This document shows positions 40,001-51,303 of a stretch of 64,000 nucleotides of DNA, in pieces. The notes under the pieces are model-generated. The model saw only the letters and a list, made by a program, of their open reading frames with translations, had not been told where the DNA came from and searched no databases. Source of the stretch: Glandiceps talaboti (Eukaryota; Hemichordata; Enteropneusta; Spengelidae). How positions within the stretch are numbered: the stretch's first letter is position 1; each line of letters starts with the position of its first letter. The stretch lies in contig NC_135555.1 of NCBI RefSeq assembly GCF_964340395.1, positions 13,209,246 through 13,273,245 of the forward strand, read 5' to 3'. Position numbers and translations under genes: made by a program.

Positions 40001-42778
40001 TAAGCTTCACCAAAGTCCTAGGATTTCAAGTCATTTTCGGAATGTTCATGAAGAATTGATTTACAACATACACAGTAAATTCTGGAGGATAAATTAAACT
40101 TTCTGGCACCGACAGCAAGTCAAAGTGTGGGCACTTAGTGAGATGTACTACAAAATATAGAAAATCACATTAATTTAGTTTGTCATGAAAAATTGAAAAA
40201 TTCTGAAAATTTACATTGTTCAAAAATGGTTTGTGTGCCGTAATTATTAATGTATATCATAAGAATGTGAATGACATTGACTGTTCATCCTACAGTAGTC
40301 CTAGTTCCTATACAGCATTGTTACAATTTACACCTCCACTCACAGTCTAGTTCCTATACAGTATCGTTACCATTTACACCTCCACTCACAATATAGTTCC
40401 TGTACAGTATTGTTACCATTTACACCTTTAGTTAGAAACCATGTGGGCATCCAGACTAATCCTACAGTTGCTCTCTGACATCCAGTGAATGTGTCCACTG
40501 ATGTTTTTATGTGTAAGTTTATTGCATTTTATACAGCCATACCAAGGTCAGCTTAGCGCAGCTGTGGATTTCAACATGTAGACAGCAGACTGATTTATAG
40601 CCTACACTATATGGTGCTATGAATAGTATATTTTACAGTGTCAGATAGACCCTTTAAATTAAAAACACTGGTCAATAATGGCAATATGAACCATTCTGTT
40701 GCTGTGTTCCAATCCATCTACATAACAATATTATAATCTACTGCCGAAATAGTCAGCTTTCTAATTTTGATTATTTTCATTTCAAGTGCCAATTGTCAAC
40801 ACAAAAAGAAAAACTGTATAGCGTTGATATATTTCATCAAGTTATCTTTTGTGAAAAAATATCACAACATTGTTTTTATCATAAACTTTAATAGGCTGAA
40901 AGATTTGCCAGGGAACGTGCTCCTTTATTCACTTGTTAGAATGTCCACAGTGACAGTTCTTTTTATTCAACACCTTTAATAGCATAGTACAAAGTATTTG
41001 ATAAGACATGTACTAGGTTTGTTGACCTCATGCATTCACTTTATAGCCGCAATTCTGTGATACATGTACTACAACCCCAGTCAGTAGCAACCCATAACTA
41101 GGCCATAAAATAGTATTATGTGTTATATGAGTTTAGTATAAGGCTTAATGATCACCCTCAGATGAGTTTTATATCAGAACACCGCCGCCATCATGTAAAC
41201 CCCAGAACAGTAACTGATCAATTTAGGTGTGTTTTGTTTGTGTTATTTTCCTTGAAATATGACATATCTATGTTGTAAAATAGATAAGATATGATGGATG
41301 AGGACATTAAGATGATTCAATGTCTGTCCTATGGGAATAGTGCCCATGACTATAATATTAATAGTGTTCATGTCACTTCCTAGGCATGTTCAGTTATGCT
41401 CATGAAAATAAATGACACTGCTTTCACTTTCATTAGTGTGCCATTACATGAAGTTACTGATAGAAATCAGATTTGATGTGATTTTTAATTCAGCATATTT
41501 GATATCTTGCAAATGTTTCTAATACAGTTTAGACAAAGTATTTCACGGCAAATGAAATCTCGATGAAAGACAAGTAAAGTGAAATTGACTATTATATATT
41601 TTTTATAAATTTGCATGTCCCCATATTAGTACACTGGAAAGCTGGAATCAACACAATCAAGAAGTAACAAACTCACTTTAATGTATAACTTCAACTTTAC
41701 CCATTATGTTTACCTCTGAAATACGAGTTATTAGATTAGGAAAAACAGATGTAGGACAGTACAGTATAGTTACTTTGGAATGGGAAATTGGAAACGAATG
41801 CGACATTTTGATCTGTCTACACTTGTAGTTTATTTATGAATGAAACTTTCTATTTCAAGAAGTGACTAGATATAGGAAGTAGTTTATTTATGAATGAAAC
41901 TTTCTATTTCAAGAAGTGACTAGATATAGGGAAAGTAGATGCAATACATTACTTATGAATAAAACTGTGTACTCAGAGTCAACAAGTATTGGAAAATGAA
42001 TTGTGTGGTTCTGATAACACTCAATTTTAGAAGAGGTGAGGTAGGTCGATTTTTTTTTTTCATTTGTGAGTGTCTACAGTTTAGGTACAATGTAGTTATG
42101 TACTATCCTCCAAAAGCAGTTTTGATTTGTAAAACTCACTTCAGACCAGACACTCTACATTAGTAATAATTACTTCTTGTATCACAACCAAGGGTTTCTA
42201 ATTACTTATGAGTAAGTTTTGCCTGTGTCAAGTTGATGGGCTTTGTCAAACTTTTACTTGTAATTAATAATTAATAAGAACCCTTGGTCTTAGTGCAAGA
42301 ACATATTAATTCTATATATATATATATATATATATGTTTTTTACCAACCTGATGAATGTGTTTAAGGATATAAACTATACAATTGAAAGCATTTCACCAG
42401 AAACAGGGCAATTCATCTGGCTTGATAAACTACATACAATGTTTTACTAAATAGTAAGATTTTTGTCAAAGTGGTTGGTTGACACTGTTTCAGGTGAACT
42501 TTTTTCAATTGTATGTTCATCAAAATACTGATACTACATATCTTGGATTTTACAGTGACTACTTTTCTCTTTTTCTACTTTTTAGCCTTCAATCTTACAA
42601 GACTTACAAGGGTAGGACAAGTCCATTGATGTTGTTTCCAGCTTCACTGTATGCCACATTTCCATGGTGGATGAAGTGCATCTGTTGTTGTGAGTTCCCC
42701 TTCTACACATCAATTAAACATACTGATGAAATGGACAGTGTTGTTGCAAACAATGGTGAAAATGGCATAAATGCATAG
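37007..42778 (+). CDS. DUF1295 / steroid oxidoreductase-like membrane protein, 5 coding exons
   Basis: Coding exons are 37007-37180, 37912-38073, 38691-38889, 39374-39569 and 42586-42778. All junctions are GT-AG and the frame closes exactly, giving 307 residues. The start ATG at 37007 follows an in-frame stop (TGA at 36998). An acceptor (TTTGCAG, exon from 36988) implies a non-coding exon further upstream. The protein is very hydrophobic, with about seven likely membrane segments (around residues 12-32, 44-60, 66-84, 106-130, 143-160, 189-208 and 212-236). Residues 179-192 read GLWQYSRHPNYLGE, the family signature, followed by LAWWG. The C-terminus (SPLMLFPASLYATFPWW ... EFPFYT) also matches the family ending. 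Relatives are NADPH-dependent reductases of the SRD5A/TECR/ICMT fold. The substrate of animal DUF1295 members is not established, so an oxidoreductase role in ER-type membranes is inference. Length is normal and no break is seen. Family confidence is high; exon-end confidence is good. Confidence 0.94.
38326..38443. repeat. Alternating purine-pyrimidine (CA)n/(CG)n tract in intron 2
   Basis: (CA)n passes into a (CG)n/(TGCG)n run to about 38393, then imperfect CA/CATA repeats. The alternating GC-rich part is the classic Z-DNA-prone pattern. It lies between coding exons 2 and 3. Confidence 0.85.
38577..38595. repeat. G-rich homopolymer tract in intron 2
   Basis: A run of G broken by single A residues lies about 100 bp before coding exon 3. 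It could slip or form a quadruplex. Confidence 0.5.
40302..40435. repeat. 46-bp tandem repeat, 3 copies
   Basis: TAGTTCCTATACAG begins units at 40302, 40348 and (TAGTTCCTGTACAG) 40394. Each unit continues with GTTACCATTTACACC-type sequence. It is intronic. Confidence 0.85.
41825..41930. repeat. Exact 52-bp tandem duplication (54-bp period)
   Basis: Identical 52-bp blocks lie at 41825-41876 and 41879-41930, separated by AA. Lack of divergence implies a recent duplication (or an assembly artefact) inside intron 4. Confidence 0.9.
42186..42297. mobile_element. Small foldback element
   Basis: The left end ACCAAGGGTTTCTAATTA is matched inversely by the right end TAATTAATAAGAACCCTTGGT. The first ~75 bp (TTATGAGTAAGTTTTGCCTG ... 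GGCTTTGTCAAAC) recur at 61607-61670, so this is a dispersed family. Confidence 0.65.
42313..42334. repeat. (TA)n microsatellite
   Basis: A pure TA run of about 11 units in intron 4. Confidence 0.9.
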
Positions 42779-42784
42779 CAACAG

Positions 42785-43745
42785 TGTTGTCATGGACACC
42801 GATGAGAATGTCACCATCGTATGCAACTGTTCCCATGGATACACTACAGGTGAAAATGACATGAGAATAGCAAGTGTTGTCATGGAAACCACTGAGCACA
42901 CCACTATCGTATATAAATTTTCCCATGGACACAGGAGAAGTGGAAATGACACTAGAACATACATGCAGCAACGGTGTTGTCATGGACACCAAAAACAATT
43001 CAACCATCACATGTAAGTGTTCTCATAGACGCAGGTCAAAATGACACAAGAAGCATAGTGATATTGTTGTCATGGACACAGGTCAAAATGCCATCATCAC
43101 ATAGCAACAATAGATTTCAAATACTGGTAATGACAGTAATTATCAATAACACTTTGAACAAGATTAATGTGTCAAAAAATATTGTCAAATTCTAGGAAAT
43201 ATCAGTCATAACTATTCCAGAAATTTTTTTAGGAAAAATTACATGTGAAGCCTTAAAAATTTCCAAATCAAAAGCAATGGATATGAAAAAGATGAGCTGT
43301 CACAGGGAATTTCAATCAATAATTTACTCTTTTAACAAAGATAAGATTTCACGTCTGTAAATTTCATAGATGCTGTTGGTGCAATCAATTACAATGTATT
43401 TCTTAAACACACCACAAATGCATGCCACTGGTTGGTATGGAAACAGGAATTTGAATTGCACAGACACAGATGTCAGTTGCCATGGAAACGTATGGATTAA
43501 AAGTCAACTGCTTCCACTGGATGATACAGATCAATGTCAAAATTGGAGAACTCAGAAAGGATGTCACAATCAGTGTTTCCATGGAAACCAATACAGAAGA
43601 CAAACCAAAGTCCCTCAGTGTGTGTGTGTATGAAGACAGATAGCTGAAGTATTCAATAAAATAATCAACAGAGTATTTGTTGCCATATACAATGAATAAT
43701 AAAGATTAATTGTGCTATGATCAACTCTGTTACCTGTTTCCAGGG
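42785..43745. repeat. CCATGG-centred degenerate tandem array in the DUF1295 3' UTR
   Basis: TGTTGTCATGGA(C/A)AC occurs at 42785, 42875, 42975 and 43075 (steps 90, 100, 100). Half-unit copies of the form CCCATGGACAC lie about 47 bp further on. After a gap, related copies occur at 43431, 43476 (GTTGCCATGGAAAC) and 43575 (GTTTCCATGGAAAC, a perfect 14-bp palindrome), with a decayed one near 43736. Several short ORFs across the array on both strands are by-products of the repeat. Confidence 0.8.
43655..43703 (+). terminator. Candidate polyadenylation signals for the DUF1295 gene
   Basis: AATAAA occurs at 43655-43660 and again at 43698-43703, about 880-925 bp after the stop codon and just beyond most of the CCATGG array. 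No earlier AATAAA was noticed in the 3' flank, so the array is probably transcribed as 3' UTR. Confidence 0.45.
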
Positions 43746-43749
43746 AAAG

Positions 43750-44440
43750 ATAATGAATCCGATAGGTTGATGATGATAAACGATACCTCCATTATGATTT
43801 CTAATATTGATATTAAATTCAAATTACATGCCGTTGATATGTCATCAAACGAAGCATATAGAATTTGCTTCAACCAAATATGTTTGCAGTTGCAAAAATG
43901 GTGTCCCATGAACAGGTCAAGAATACAGTACAAGTCATGTAAATCAATAGTATTAGCCAAAAAAATGATTTGATTTTGTAGTCTGATGTCAGAAAATTAC
44001 GTGAATGTGAACAATGCCATGAATAATAGATACAAAGTGTGTCCACAAATTTTTGTTTCCAGTCAGTAGACCATGGGATATGGTGTCAGAAAATTGCATG
44101 AACATAAACATAAACATGAACACGCTAAGAATAGATAAGTTGTACCCACAAAATTGTGTTTCATTTCAAGTCAGTTAGACTATGGGATATGGTGCATGCA
44201 TGAACATAAACATGCTAAGAATAGACATGTTGTACCCACCAAAATGTGTTAGTTAATAGAGGAGTTTGGTGCTAGAAAAGTACATTGAAACAGAATCATT
44301 GATGAGATCTGCATTCTTTCTTTCATTACCTGTTGAGAATGTGTACTTGTTCAATACCATATTGGTTAGATATAGGATTATTGACAGGTAACCACAGCAA
44401 TTAATCTGATTATTAAAACTTGATGTAGTGGTTGGCTACT
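43750..44440. other. No gene seen
   Basis: Contains a near-duplicate pair around 44060-44150 and 44155-44250 (ATGGGATATGGTG, AACATAAACATG, CTAAGAATAGA, TTGTACCCAC), i.e. a ~95-bp tandem duplication. No coding signal. Confidence 0.5.
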
Positions 44441-44442
44441 AC

Positions 44443-44787
44443 TGCCCATTTCATGTTAGTGTCCACTGGCTCTATTTGATACAACCACACAGAAACCAAT
44501 AAGAAACTGCACTGCTACACTTTAAGATAGCAATCACAATTTTTGCTACTTTAGTCTAAATTAAATAAACCATTTAAATGTACTGGAACTAGATGCAGAC
44601 ACACAGACACCAATGTTTTGATATATGTCTGCATGGTGACATGTTAGTTCATTTCATGTACACAAAATGTCATAAGAAACTGTATTCATTCAATCTTGTT
44701 TTCTTAAAGTGTAGCATGTGTAGTTTCTTAATGGTTTCTGTGTTCTGTATCAAACAGAGCCAATGAACACTAACATGAAATGGCCAG
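44443..44787. mobile_element. Foldback element, ~345 bp, ~85-bp arms
   Basis: The left arm 44443-44530 (CCCATTTCATGTTAGTGT ... GCTACACTTTAAGA) is inverted at 44702-44785 (TCTTAAAGTGTAGCATG ... AACACTAACATGAAATGG). There is no transposase ORF. Confidence 0.8.
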
Positions 44788-45387
44788 TTGGTCAGTTCAA
44801 TCTGATACTTTAGTTTTTTTGCTTGTATTGTCCTGTTCACATTTTCATCTTGGTTAGAGCCCCTACATCTAACCGATACTTATTTCCACTAATGTTCGAA
44901 GAAGACCATATTCAATTCTCCATTTTACCACTGAGAATGAGTACAGATTTGCATATTACTACCAGTAGTGAGAATGATCAGGCAGATATAAGGAAGGCAT
45001 CCAATACCAAAACATGAATATGTAATTCACCTAAACAAAGGTAGCAACGAACAAACAGGCAACCTCTACTGTCATCGGATTGCTTTTATGACAAATTTTT
45101 ATTCTCATGAGTTGGCAAGAATTTTACTGCATGTATAGCCAAAAATTGCACAAGAAACGAGAATCTTGTATAAAACTGAAAAGAAAGCATTGGGTTCTTA
45201 ATAGATTCTTACATACTATGAAAAGTGTGCATGAGTTACATGATATTTTGAGTTTGCAGAAATAAACACTATCTTGTTTTGGAATTCCTGGAAAGAAATT
45301 AAACACATTTGTTTGGTGAATCATGAAGACTTCCTTTTTAATGTAAATACTTGTAAAAAATATATTTATTATTATAACTTTTTGGCA

Positions 45388-45725
45388 TTAGGCAAAAAAA
45401 AAAAAAAATTGTTTCTGGTCAGGACAGGTTGTCTAAAATGATGCAATATGATTTTGATTTTTATTCTCAACAAACCTGTCACTCAGTCTACTATTTATGG
45501 CAGTTACTGTTCATTTTATTTAGTACTTTACAGCAAGTGTGTATGTGGGGCAGATGTCATTTGCTTGTTCATGATTGGCTCTGCAGTTGTCTTCACTGAA
45601 GTAGATAGGTTTATTTTTGTGTTTTCCCTTGGATCTGCAGACTGCATGGCTTAGACGAATACGAAGAAAAAAAAGACCGCCGTGATGCACGAGCTGACCA
45701 GAAACAATATTTTTTTTTGGCCTTA
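45388..45725. mobile_element. Foldback element, ~338 bp
   Basis: The left end TTAGGC + A-run + ATTGTTTCTGGTCAG is mirrored by CTGACCAGAAACAAT + T-run + GGCCTTAA at the right end. A homologous partial copy lies at 16980-17225 in the other orientation. The 95-codon minus-strand ORF inside is not transposase-like. Confidence 0.8.
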
Positions 45726-47358
45726 AGACCCTACTTTTTATTTCCATCAAGCCAGATTCCATGACTAAACTTGATATCAAGGACTTCAAAAGAAAATGTT
45801 TGTGCAAACATTGTACAAATTTCTCAAGAGATTTTTAAGATTGAGCTTTAAGTGTGACATGAAAACCAACCAATGATATCTTTTATAGATATTGTGGACT
45901 TTGTTGTGTTGTGATCATAAAGATGTGATGAGAATTCCCAGTTTGACATAACTGTGTGCTACATATATATTGTAACGGTAACTAAATATATTGAAGGTTA
46001 AAGAGGCATAAGCTGAGTTTGTACGATCCTTGGAAGGGGGGGGGGGGGGCTGGGGCAGGTAGTGTTTCATTTCTTATTAGCAATGTACCTGTATTGTTCT
46101 ATTTATCAAAGCATACTTAACCATGATTTGACATTGGCAGAACACGACCTCCTATTTAGATATAAATGAATCAATATCATCATTTACTAAATTGATCAGT
46201 CTCGCAAACTGCGAGCTGATATTTCTTGCATGACACTGCGAGATATCTTTATACATATATTGAAAGTCAAGGCAATCTATATTTTGCCATCAACTGTGGT
46301 AGAGTGCCAGAAGATGATGATTAGTAAAATCTATTAAAGGTCCACTTTAGACTAGGATTAACATCTAGGTGTGAAAACTGGTTGTTTGGGAGAGATATAG
46401 AAAAAGTTGGTCCAGAACAAAATAATGTACATGTAATCTTGATTATTAATAACATTAATGCAATGACCCAGGATTGAAACATTGGCCTTTCATGTCATTT
46501 TGCGGTAATAAAAATTTATTATGTCGTATTTTCACCTACTAGTAGAAAAAGGTTATAAACTCAACTTGTGCCACTTTAATGTATAACATGATAAAGTACA
46601 ATGTTTGTTTTCTTATAAATTTGACTACAGTGTGTAATGAAAATTGTGAGAGAACACAAGAGAAAAGGTCTTATTCTTCATTTTGAAATAAAGAACATGA
46701 GAAAAGGATCAAAAAGTGGTGTGACTCTAATTTTTCCAATCATCACTGTCTACCTAATTAATGTGTGTGACTATCATGCAGAATTTTCTGAATTATGTGT
46801 AATATAAAATATAAAGTCAACTGTAGATGGCAGTATACATCATCGAAGACGATATCTTCTCAAAGGTCAAAAACACGAAACTGGGACTGTTTGCAGTCTC
46901 AAAACCACTTATTATGTAATAGTTAAAAAAATGTCAGTTTTGTTGCATTGCCATACCAACACATGCCCATGGCCAAGTAGATCATGTTTTAGTGGAAAAA
47001 CATGAAATTTGATTTTGATAATTTAAATAAAAATATCTGAAAAATTCATTGAAATAAATAACTGCAAATATAGTCTGTATGTCAGCCTAAAAAAGACAAA
47101 GGTAAAATTTCACGTCAACTTTAGATGGCAGTATACTAAGAGACGACGGATCGAAAGCTCAATGCTAAAAACTGTGCGCTATTATACCTGTGTAGGTCAT
47201 TTCATCTATCAGTTGAGGTAGCTGATTAACATTTTTGGTTGTAAACTGTTGATAAAGAACATATCTAAAATGGCACCTAACTAGTGATGACTATACTATA
47301 CTGTAAGTTCACATCAGTCATCAGAAGTAACAGTGGTCATAAAACACTAATATACTCA
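45726..47358. other. No gene seen; G14 tract at 46036-46049
   Basis: Intergenic DNA. The only marked feature is an uninterrupted run of 14 G, followed by CTGGGGCAGG. Confidence 0.55.
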
Positions 47359-47365
47359 TTAAATA

Positions 47366-47470
47366 GACTGTAATATACATCGTGTCGTTCTGTTCTCACC
47401 GGTCTCCTCTCACAGAGAAGAGTTGAGCAATGAGGGCGCCCTCTCAAGGCATACCTTACAGACTAACTCT
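47366..47470. mobile_element. MITE family copy 1
   Basis: Ends are GACTGTAATATAC and inverse CCTTACAGACT, with an inner GAGGGCGCCCTC. It is flanked by the direct repeat TTAAATA (47359-47365 and 47471-47477). Confidence 0.7.
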
Positions 47471-48192
47471 TTAAATACAGTATTTATTTTCATACAAAAT
47501 CAACATTCATACATATGGCTTCATGTTACAATATTCCATGGATAATTTAATATCAAAGACTGACTGACTGTCTTCATAAATGTCAAAGGTGACATTATTT
47601 TATGAGCTACTGTATGTAACCATAGACAGTCTATGATGTAACCTACTACCTGTTACAGTTTATATCAAATTATATGACAAGACCTTGTCAGGGGAAATCC
47701 CTCCATTTTTAAATTGGTATATGCAAAGTAAGCAACTGTATGTACTGCTATGTGCATGTAGGAAGGATATTTGTAAGAGAAACAGAACGATTGTGTCAGG
47801 TATGTTTAAAATACTTATTCTTTGTTGTTTTAACACTTTGGTATTTTATGAAAAAAGTTTGAAGCTAGGTTCTGTGCGCACACTTTCAGCAAGTACATCC
47901 ATGCATGTTGGAAAATCTTCAATATTGACACTAAAAACAGTGAGGAGCTTTTGTTTAAAACACTTCTCTAGCTATTCCATCGATGTACAACTACAACTTG
48001 TGCAGGAATGCGTCTCTGCCCTGTAGATTGCGCCCTCTGTGGTGCAGGATACAAATACTCTTGTCTACAGAACATAATGTATGCCCTCATTAGTGTTCCT
48101 ACACATAATAGAAGACTTAATTCTCTCTGCTCAGCATAAACAGCACTTTCGTTGTACATCAGTAATGTCTGGTCTCATCATGCAACAGTAAA
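47471..48192. other. No gene supported
   Basis: The 113-codon ORF at 47685-48026 begins at a non-ATG codon and shows no recognisable domain. Confidence 0.5.
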
Positions 48193-48249
48193 GACTTTTG
48201 CAACTTATTTACATACTTTACTAAAGTATGTAAATAAGTTGCAAAAGTC
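48193..48249. repeat. Perfect 28-bp inverted repeat with 1-nt centre
   Basis: The arm at 48193-48220 begins GACTTTTGCAACTTATTTAC. It is followed by C and then its exact reverse complement at 48222-48249. It would extrude as a cruciform or a nearly loopless hairpin. Confidence 0.95.
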
Positions 48250-49751
48250 AGAAAGACAAGTGTGAGATGCAGTGGTTTCTATTCCTCTCAATATATACGT
48301 CAGAGTGTGACATACTGAGGGGTCCCCTTCCCTGGTCTTTGTATATTGCCTTTGTGTAAAGCTGCTTGTTCACACACACACTCTCTTGCTCTCTCTCAAC
48401 ATAGAAATGTCACCCCTCTCTCACTGTCTCACATGTTTTAGCATGTCTATAACACTGTAGTCTAGATGCAATCTCAAGATTTCTTGTCGAAGAGATTCAA
48501 GTCACAGATAGCCTCCAGACTAATAACATTACATGTAACAAACCTATAACTATAATGTGAAAAGTATCATCTAATGGGGGGAACAACAATGCCCAGGTAT
48601 TATATCATTGGACGAGTTTTGTCATGATACGTAGCACATGGTACAACAGCATGTCACACCATGTGTCAGATTTAAGATTAATATGTCGAAAATAGAAATA
48701 TTAGCATTGTCAAAATAGCATAAAAAGGTATCTAGATACTAAATATTGCATAAAAATACATCTAGCCTATAACACGATGATCGATGAATTATATTTTTAG
48801 CAGTGGCCGGAAGAATTTTTCTGAACACCTTGCCCAAAGTCAGTGGCCCAGTACGGTAGCTATGATAAATTGATAAGGGGAGGGTACACATGTATTAGGA
48901 GCATGTTGATGGTTTTTCTACCTGTCTGTCAAACCATGCTGACATTTGACTGAGTGGTGATTAAATCAACTTCACATAGTTTGACGAGTTCTGCTCAAGT
49001 GAAAAATATCGAAACACCAGCAGGTGTTCAAGTATGATAGATACTACTGGGATAACCCTAGAATTAGACAGTTGCAATTTGAAATGTCACCTTTACAAGT
49101 TTTTACTCAAATGTATTGACTCAGGCAAGATTTAGATTTGACGTCTACAAAAGAATATTTTTATTGTAATATAATTTGGTATATAGCATATTCTGAATAA
49201 TATTCAAAATACAACGTTACGAATAAATGTTACATCATTTCAGAGTTTGTTTAGCCCACTACAAACAAGTTTTTCACAGAATGTTTGAGTTTTTCTGAAT
49301 CCACTTTAAAGCCATAGTAACAGTAACACTGAATATATAGTAATATTGTAGCCTGTGCCTCTGGGATTATTTTCCCAAATGTTCTTAAAAATCTGTCAAC
49401 ATTTTTGAGCAAAACATATCAAAGCTCAGGGAATACTTGCCCTTTTGTAAAACAAGAAATTTGGTAGTTCAATCTTTATTTTCAAGGAAATAGACAATCA
49501 CATATTTTCTTATAGATTTGCAAGATACTTGGTAGCCATATTGGATTCTAAAATCAATTTTACAAACTGAATCAGTGGAAACAAAAAGTTTTATTTACAG
49601 CCATTTTATGTTGTTCGCTATGCGTCTTGCAATGTGCATGAATACTGCAAATTGACACAAAAAGTTTGGTGCATATAAGCAAAATAACTATTTACAAAAG
49701 GATGGCAGAATAGCTTGTTAGGATCATTGGTGGTATTTGGTTCGATTTTCC
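48250..49751. other. No gene seen
   Basis: Intergenic. A 30-bp block at 49528-49557 is the inverse of 24621-24651 (TTTTAGAATCCAATATGG). Confidence 0.5.
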
Positions 49752-49758
49752 TAGTACA

Positions 49759-49851
49759 TAGTCTGTACAATCTGCCATAAAGGGGCGCCCTCATACATTG
49801 GTCAAGTACACCAACGAGGGCAGAGTGGTACAACATACTTTGCAGTCTATA
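49759..49851. mobile_element. MITE family copy 2
   Basis: Begins TAGTCTGTACAATCTGCC and ends GCAGTCTATA, with inner GCGCCCTCATACATTGGTCA ... ACGAGGGCAGAGTG. It is flanked by the 7-bp direct repeat TAGTACA (49752-49758, 49852-49858). Confidence 0.8.
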
Positions 49852-50050
49852 TAGTACAAAGCACACATGAAAAGCCGAGTTTTGCCACCTGGTCATTTTT
49901 TATGTAATTAGTGTTCAGAACATTGATAATTACATTACATTTCAATTACAAACTCACTTTTATTCACATTTAATGAAACAGAAACTTTTTTTTTCTGATC
50001 GTCATATTGACCTATATTTTAAACTGGATTTGTACAAAGTGCTGTAAAGG

Positions 50051-50154
50051 TAGACTGTAAGATATACTGCCATTTCACCTTTATTGTCTTCTCTGGTCAG
50101 TGAGAGGGGTAACCAATGCATGACAGTGCACTGACATGCATACCTTACAGACTG
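50051..50154. mobile_element. MITE family copy 3
   Basis: TAGACTGTAAGATATACTGC at one end and GCATACCTTACAGACTG at the other. The centre CTCTGGTCAGTGAGAGGGG is diverged from the other copies. No clear target duplication. Confidence 0.65.
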
Positions 50155-50980
50155 TGAAATTTCAAAGAGCAAATGTCATTTTTCAAATAATTTTTTCATA
50201 TAACACATTGTCCAGATCAAACAAAAACCGTATGGCACATTGCTCATTTGTTATTAATAATGTGTTGCTTAACTAACTACAAGTGTTTTTTTTTGTACGA
50301 ACAAATACCCCTTGGTAGAGAGAGAGCTAATGTTGTAGGTTGGCATATGCACAGGCTAACTTTCAAGTTTACATTGTTACATGTGGTATCCAGCTACAGA
50401 CCCATCAAAAAAATATAGCACAAAGAACTAAAGTTGCATTTAACAGTTCTACAATACAAGTATGCTGCTAACATTTTTGACACTTTAAATGCAACCCATT
50501 TTTAAGCCCATTAGTCATTTCCCTAATAAGGAATCTTAATGAGAATGCTCACTAATAAAGCATACAAATACTTTGCTGTTTAGTTTTTTCATTCTCTGGA
50601 ATAGCATAATAATGAACTTTTGCTTATGTCAATCAACACAAAAAATGTAGGCGAAACTCTTGAAGAGCTTCATTCAATACACAAATGATAAACTCAGACT
50701 AAATTGCTGTATAAAGCTACGAGGCACAATCAAACTGTTGTGTTGAATTGTATAGATGGCTTTGTGACATTTCAAACTGTTTGAAAAATCTGTTTTCATC
50801 TCAAGTGAGCAACAGGTCTCAATGCATTGAGATATATATTTGGTATTTGGTTCTTCAACTGTACACTATAATCTGTTTACTTTGACCTGCATATATATGT
50901 ACTTTCAAGATAAATGTTTTCATTTTGTCACATTATAGTTTATGGGTGTTTGGTGTGTACCCAAAATATTAATATCATTT
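50155..50980. other. No gene seen
   Basis: AT-rich DNA downstream of the CREB3-like gene without coding signal. Confidence 0.5.
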
Positions 50981-50981
50981 G

Positions 50982-51187
50982 AATTCTCGGTACCTGCAAT
51001 AGCTTTTTTCCTCATGCTAGAGGGGTCAAAACAGAACAAGGTTGACTAATTTTCATGCATGCCTATAGTAATGCATGTGAAGCACGTGGAGCAGAAATTA
51101 TGGTGCCGTCCAAGAAATTGATTGTGCTTTATTTTATGATGTGCCTAGGCAGTAATTATAAATATTCTATTTCAGGTACCGAGAATT
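50982..51187. mobile_element. Small inverted-repeat element in the CREB3-like 3' flank
   Basis: Perfect 15-bp inverted ends AATTCTCGGTACCTG (50982-50996) and CAGGTACCGAGAATT (51173-51187). The candidate polyadenylation signal of the CREB3-like gene lies inside. Confidence 0.65.
51128..51133 (-). terminator. Candidate polyadenylation signal of the CREB3-like gene
   Basis: TTTATT on the + strand is AATAAA on the gene strand, 170 bp after the stop codon. Confidence 0.45.
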
Positions 51188-51303
51188 GACTTCTTCCCTG
51201 ACAGTCACACGTCTACATGTTACACAGTTTTTATCACTGTCAAAATACAGCAACACTTATCATGAAAGATTCTGATAAGTTTTTAAAATGTCAATGCCAC
51301 AAT

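Larger units (their letters stand above)
39570..42585. other. Intron 4 of the DUF1295 gene (3.0 kb)
   Basis: No further coding exon was seen. The intron holds a 46-bp x3 tandem repeat, an exact 52-bp duplication, a small foldback element and a (TA)n tract, which are listed separately. Confidence 0.7.

Noticed and set aside
42710-43016. Overlapping repetitive ORFs on both strands after the DUF1295 stop
   Set aside because: Products of the CCATGG-centred repeat in the 3' UTR; no domain and no consistent frame across units.
45520-45807. 95-codon minus-strand ORF as a transposase fragment
   Set aside because: Lies in a foldback element but shows no transposase motif, and the related copy at 17 kb does not keep it open.
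47685-48026. 113-codon ORF
   Set aside because: Non-ATG start, no recognisable domain, no neighbouring exons, no codon pattern seen.
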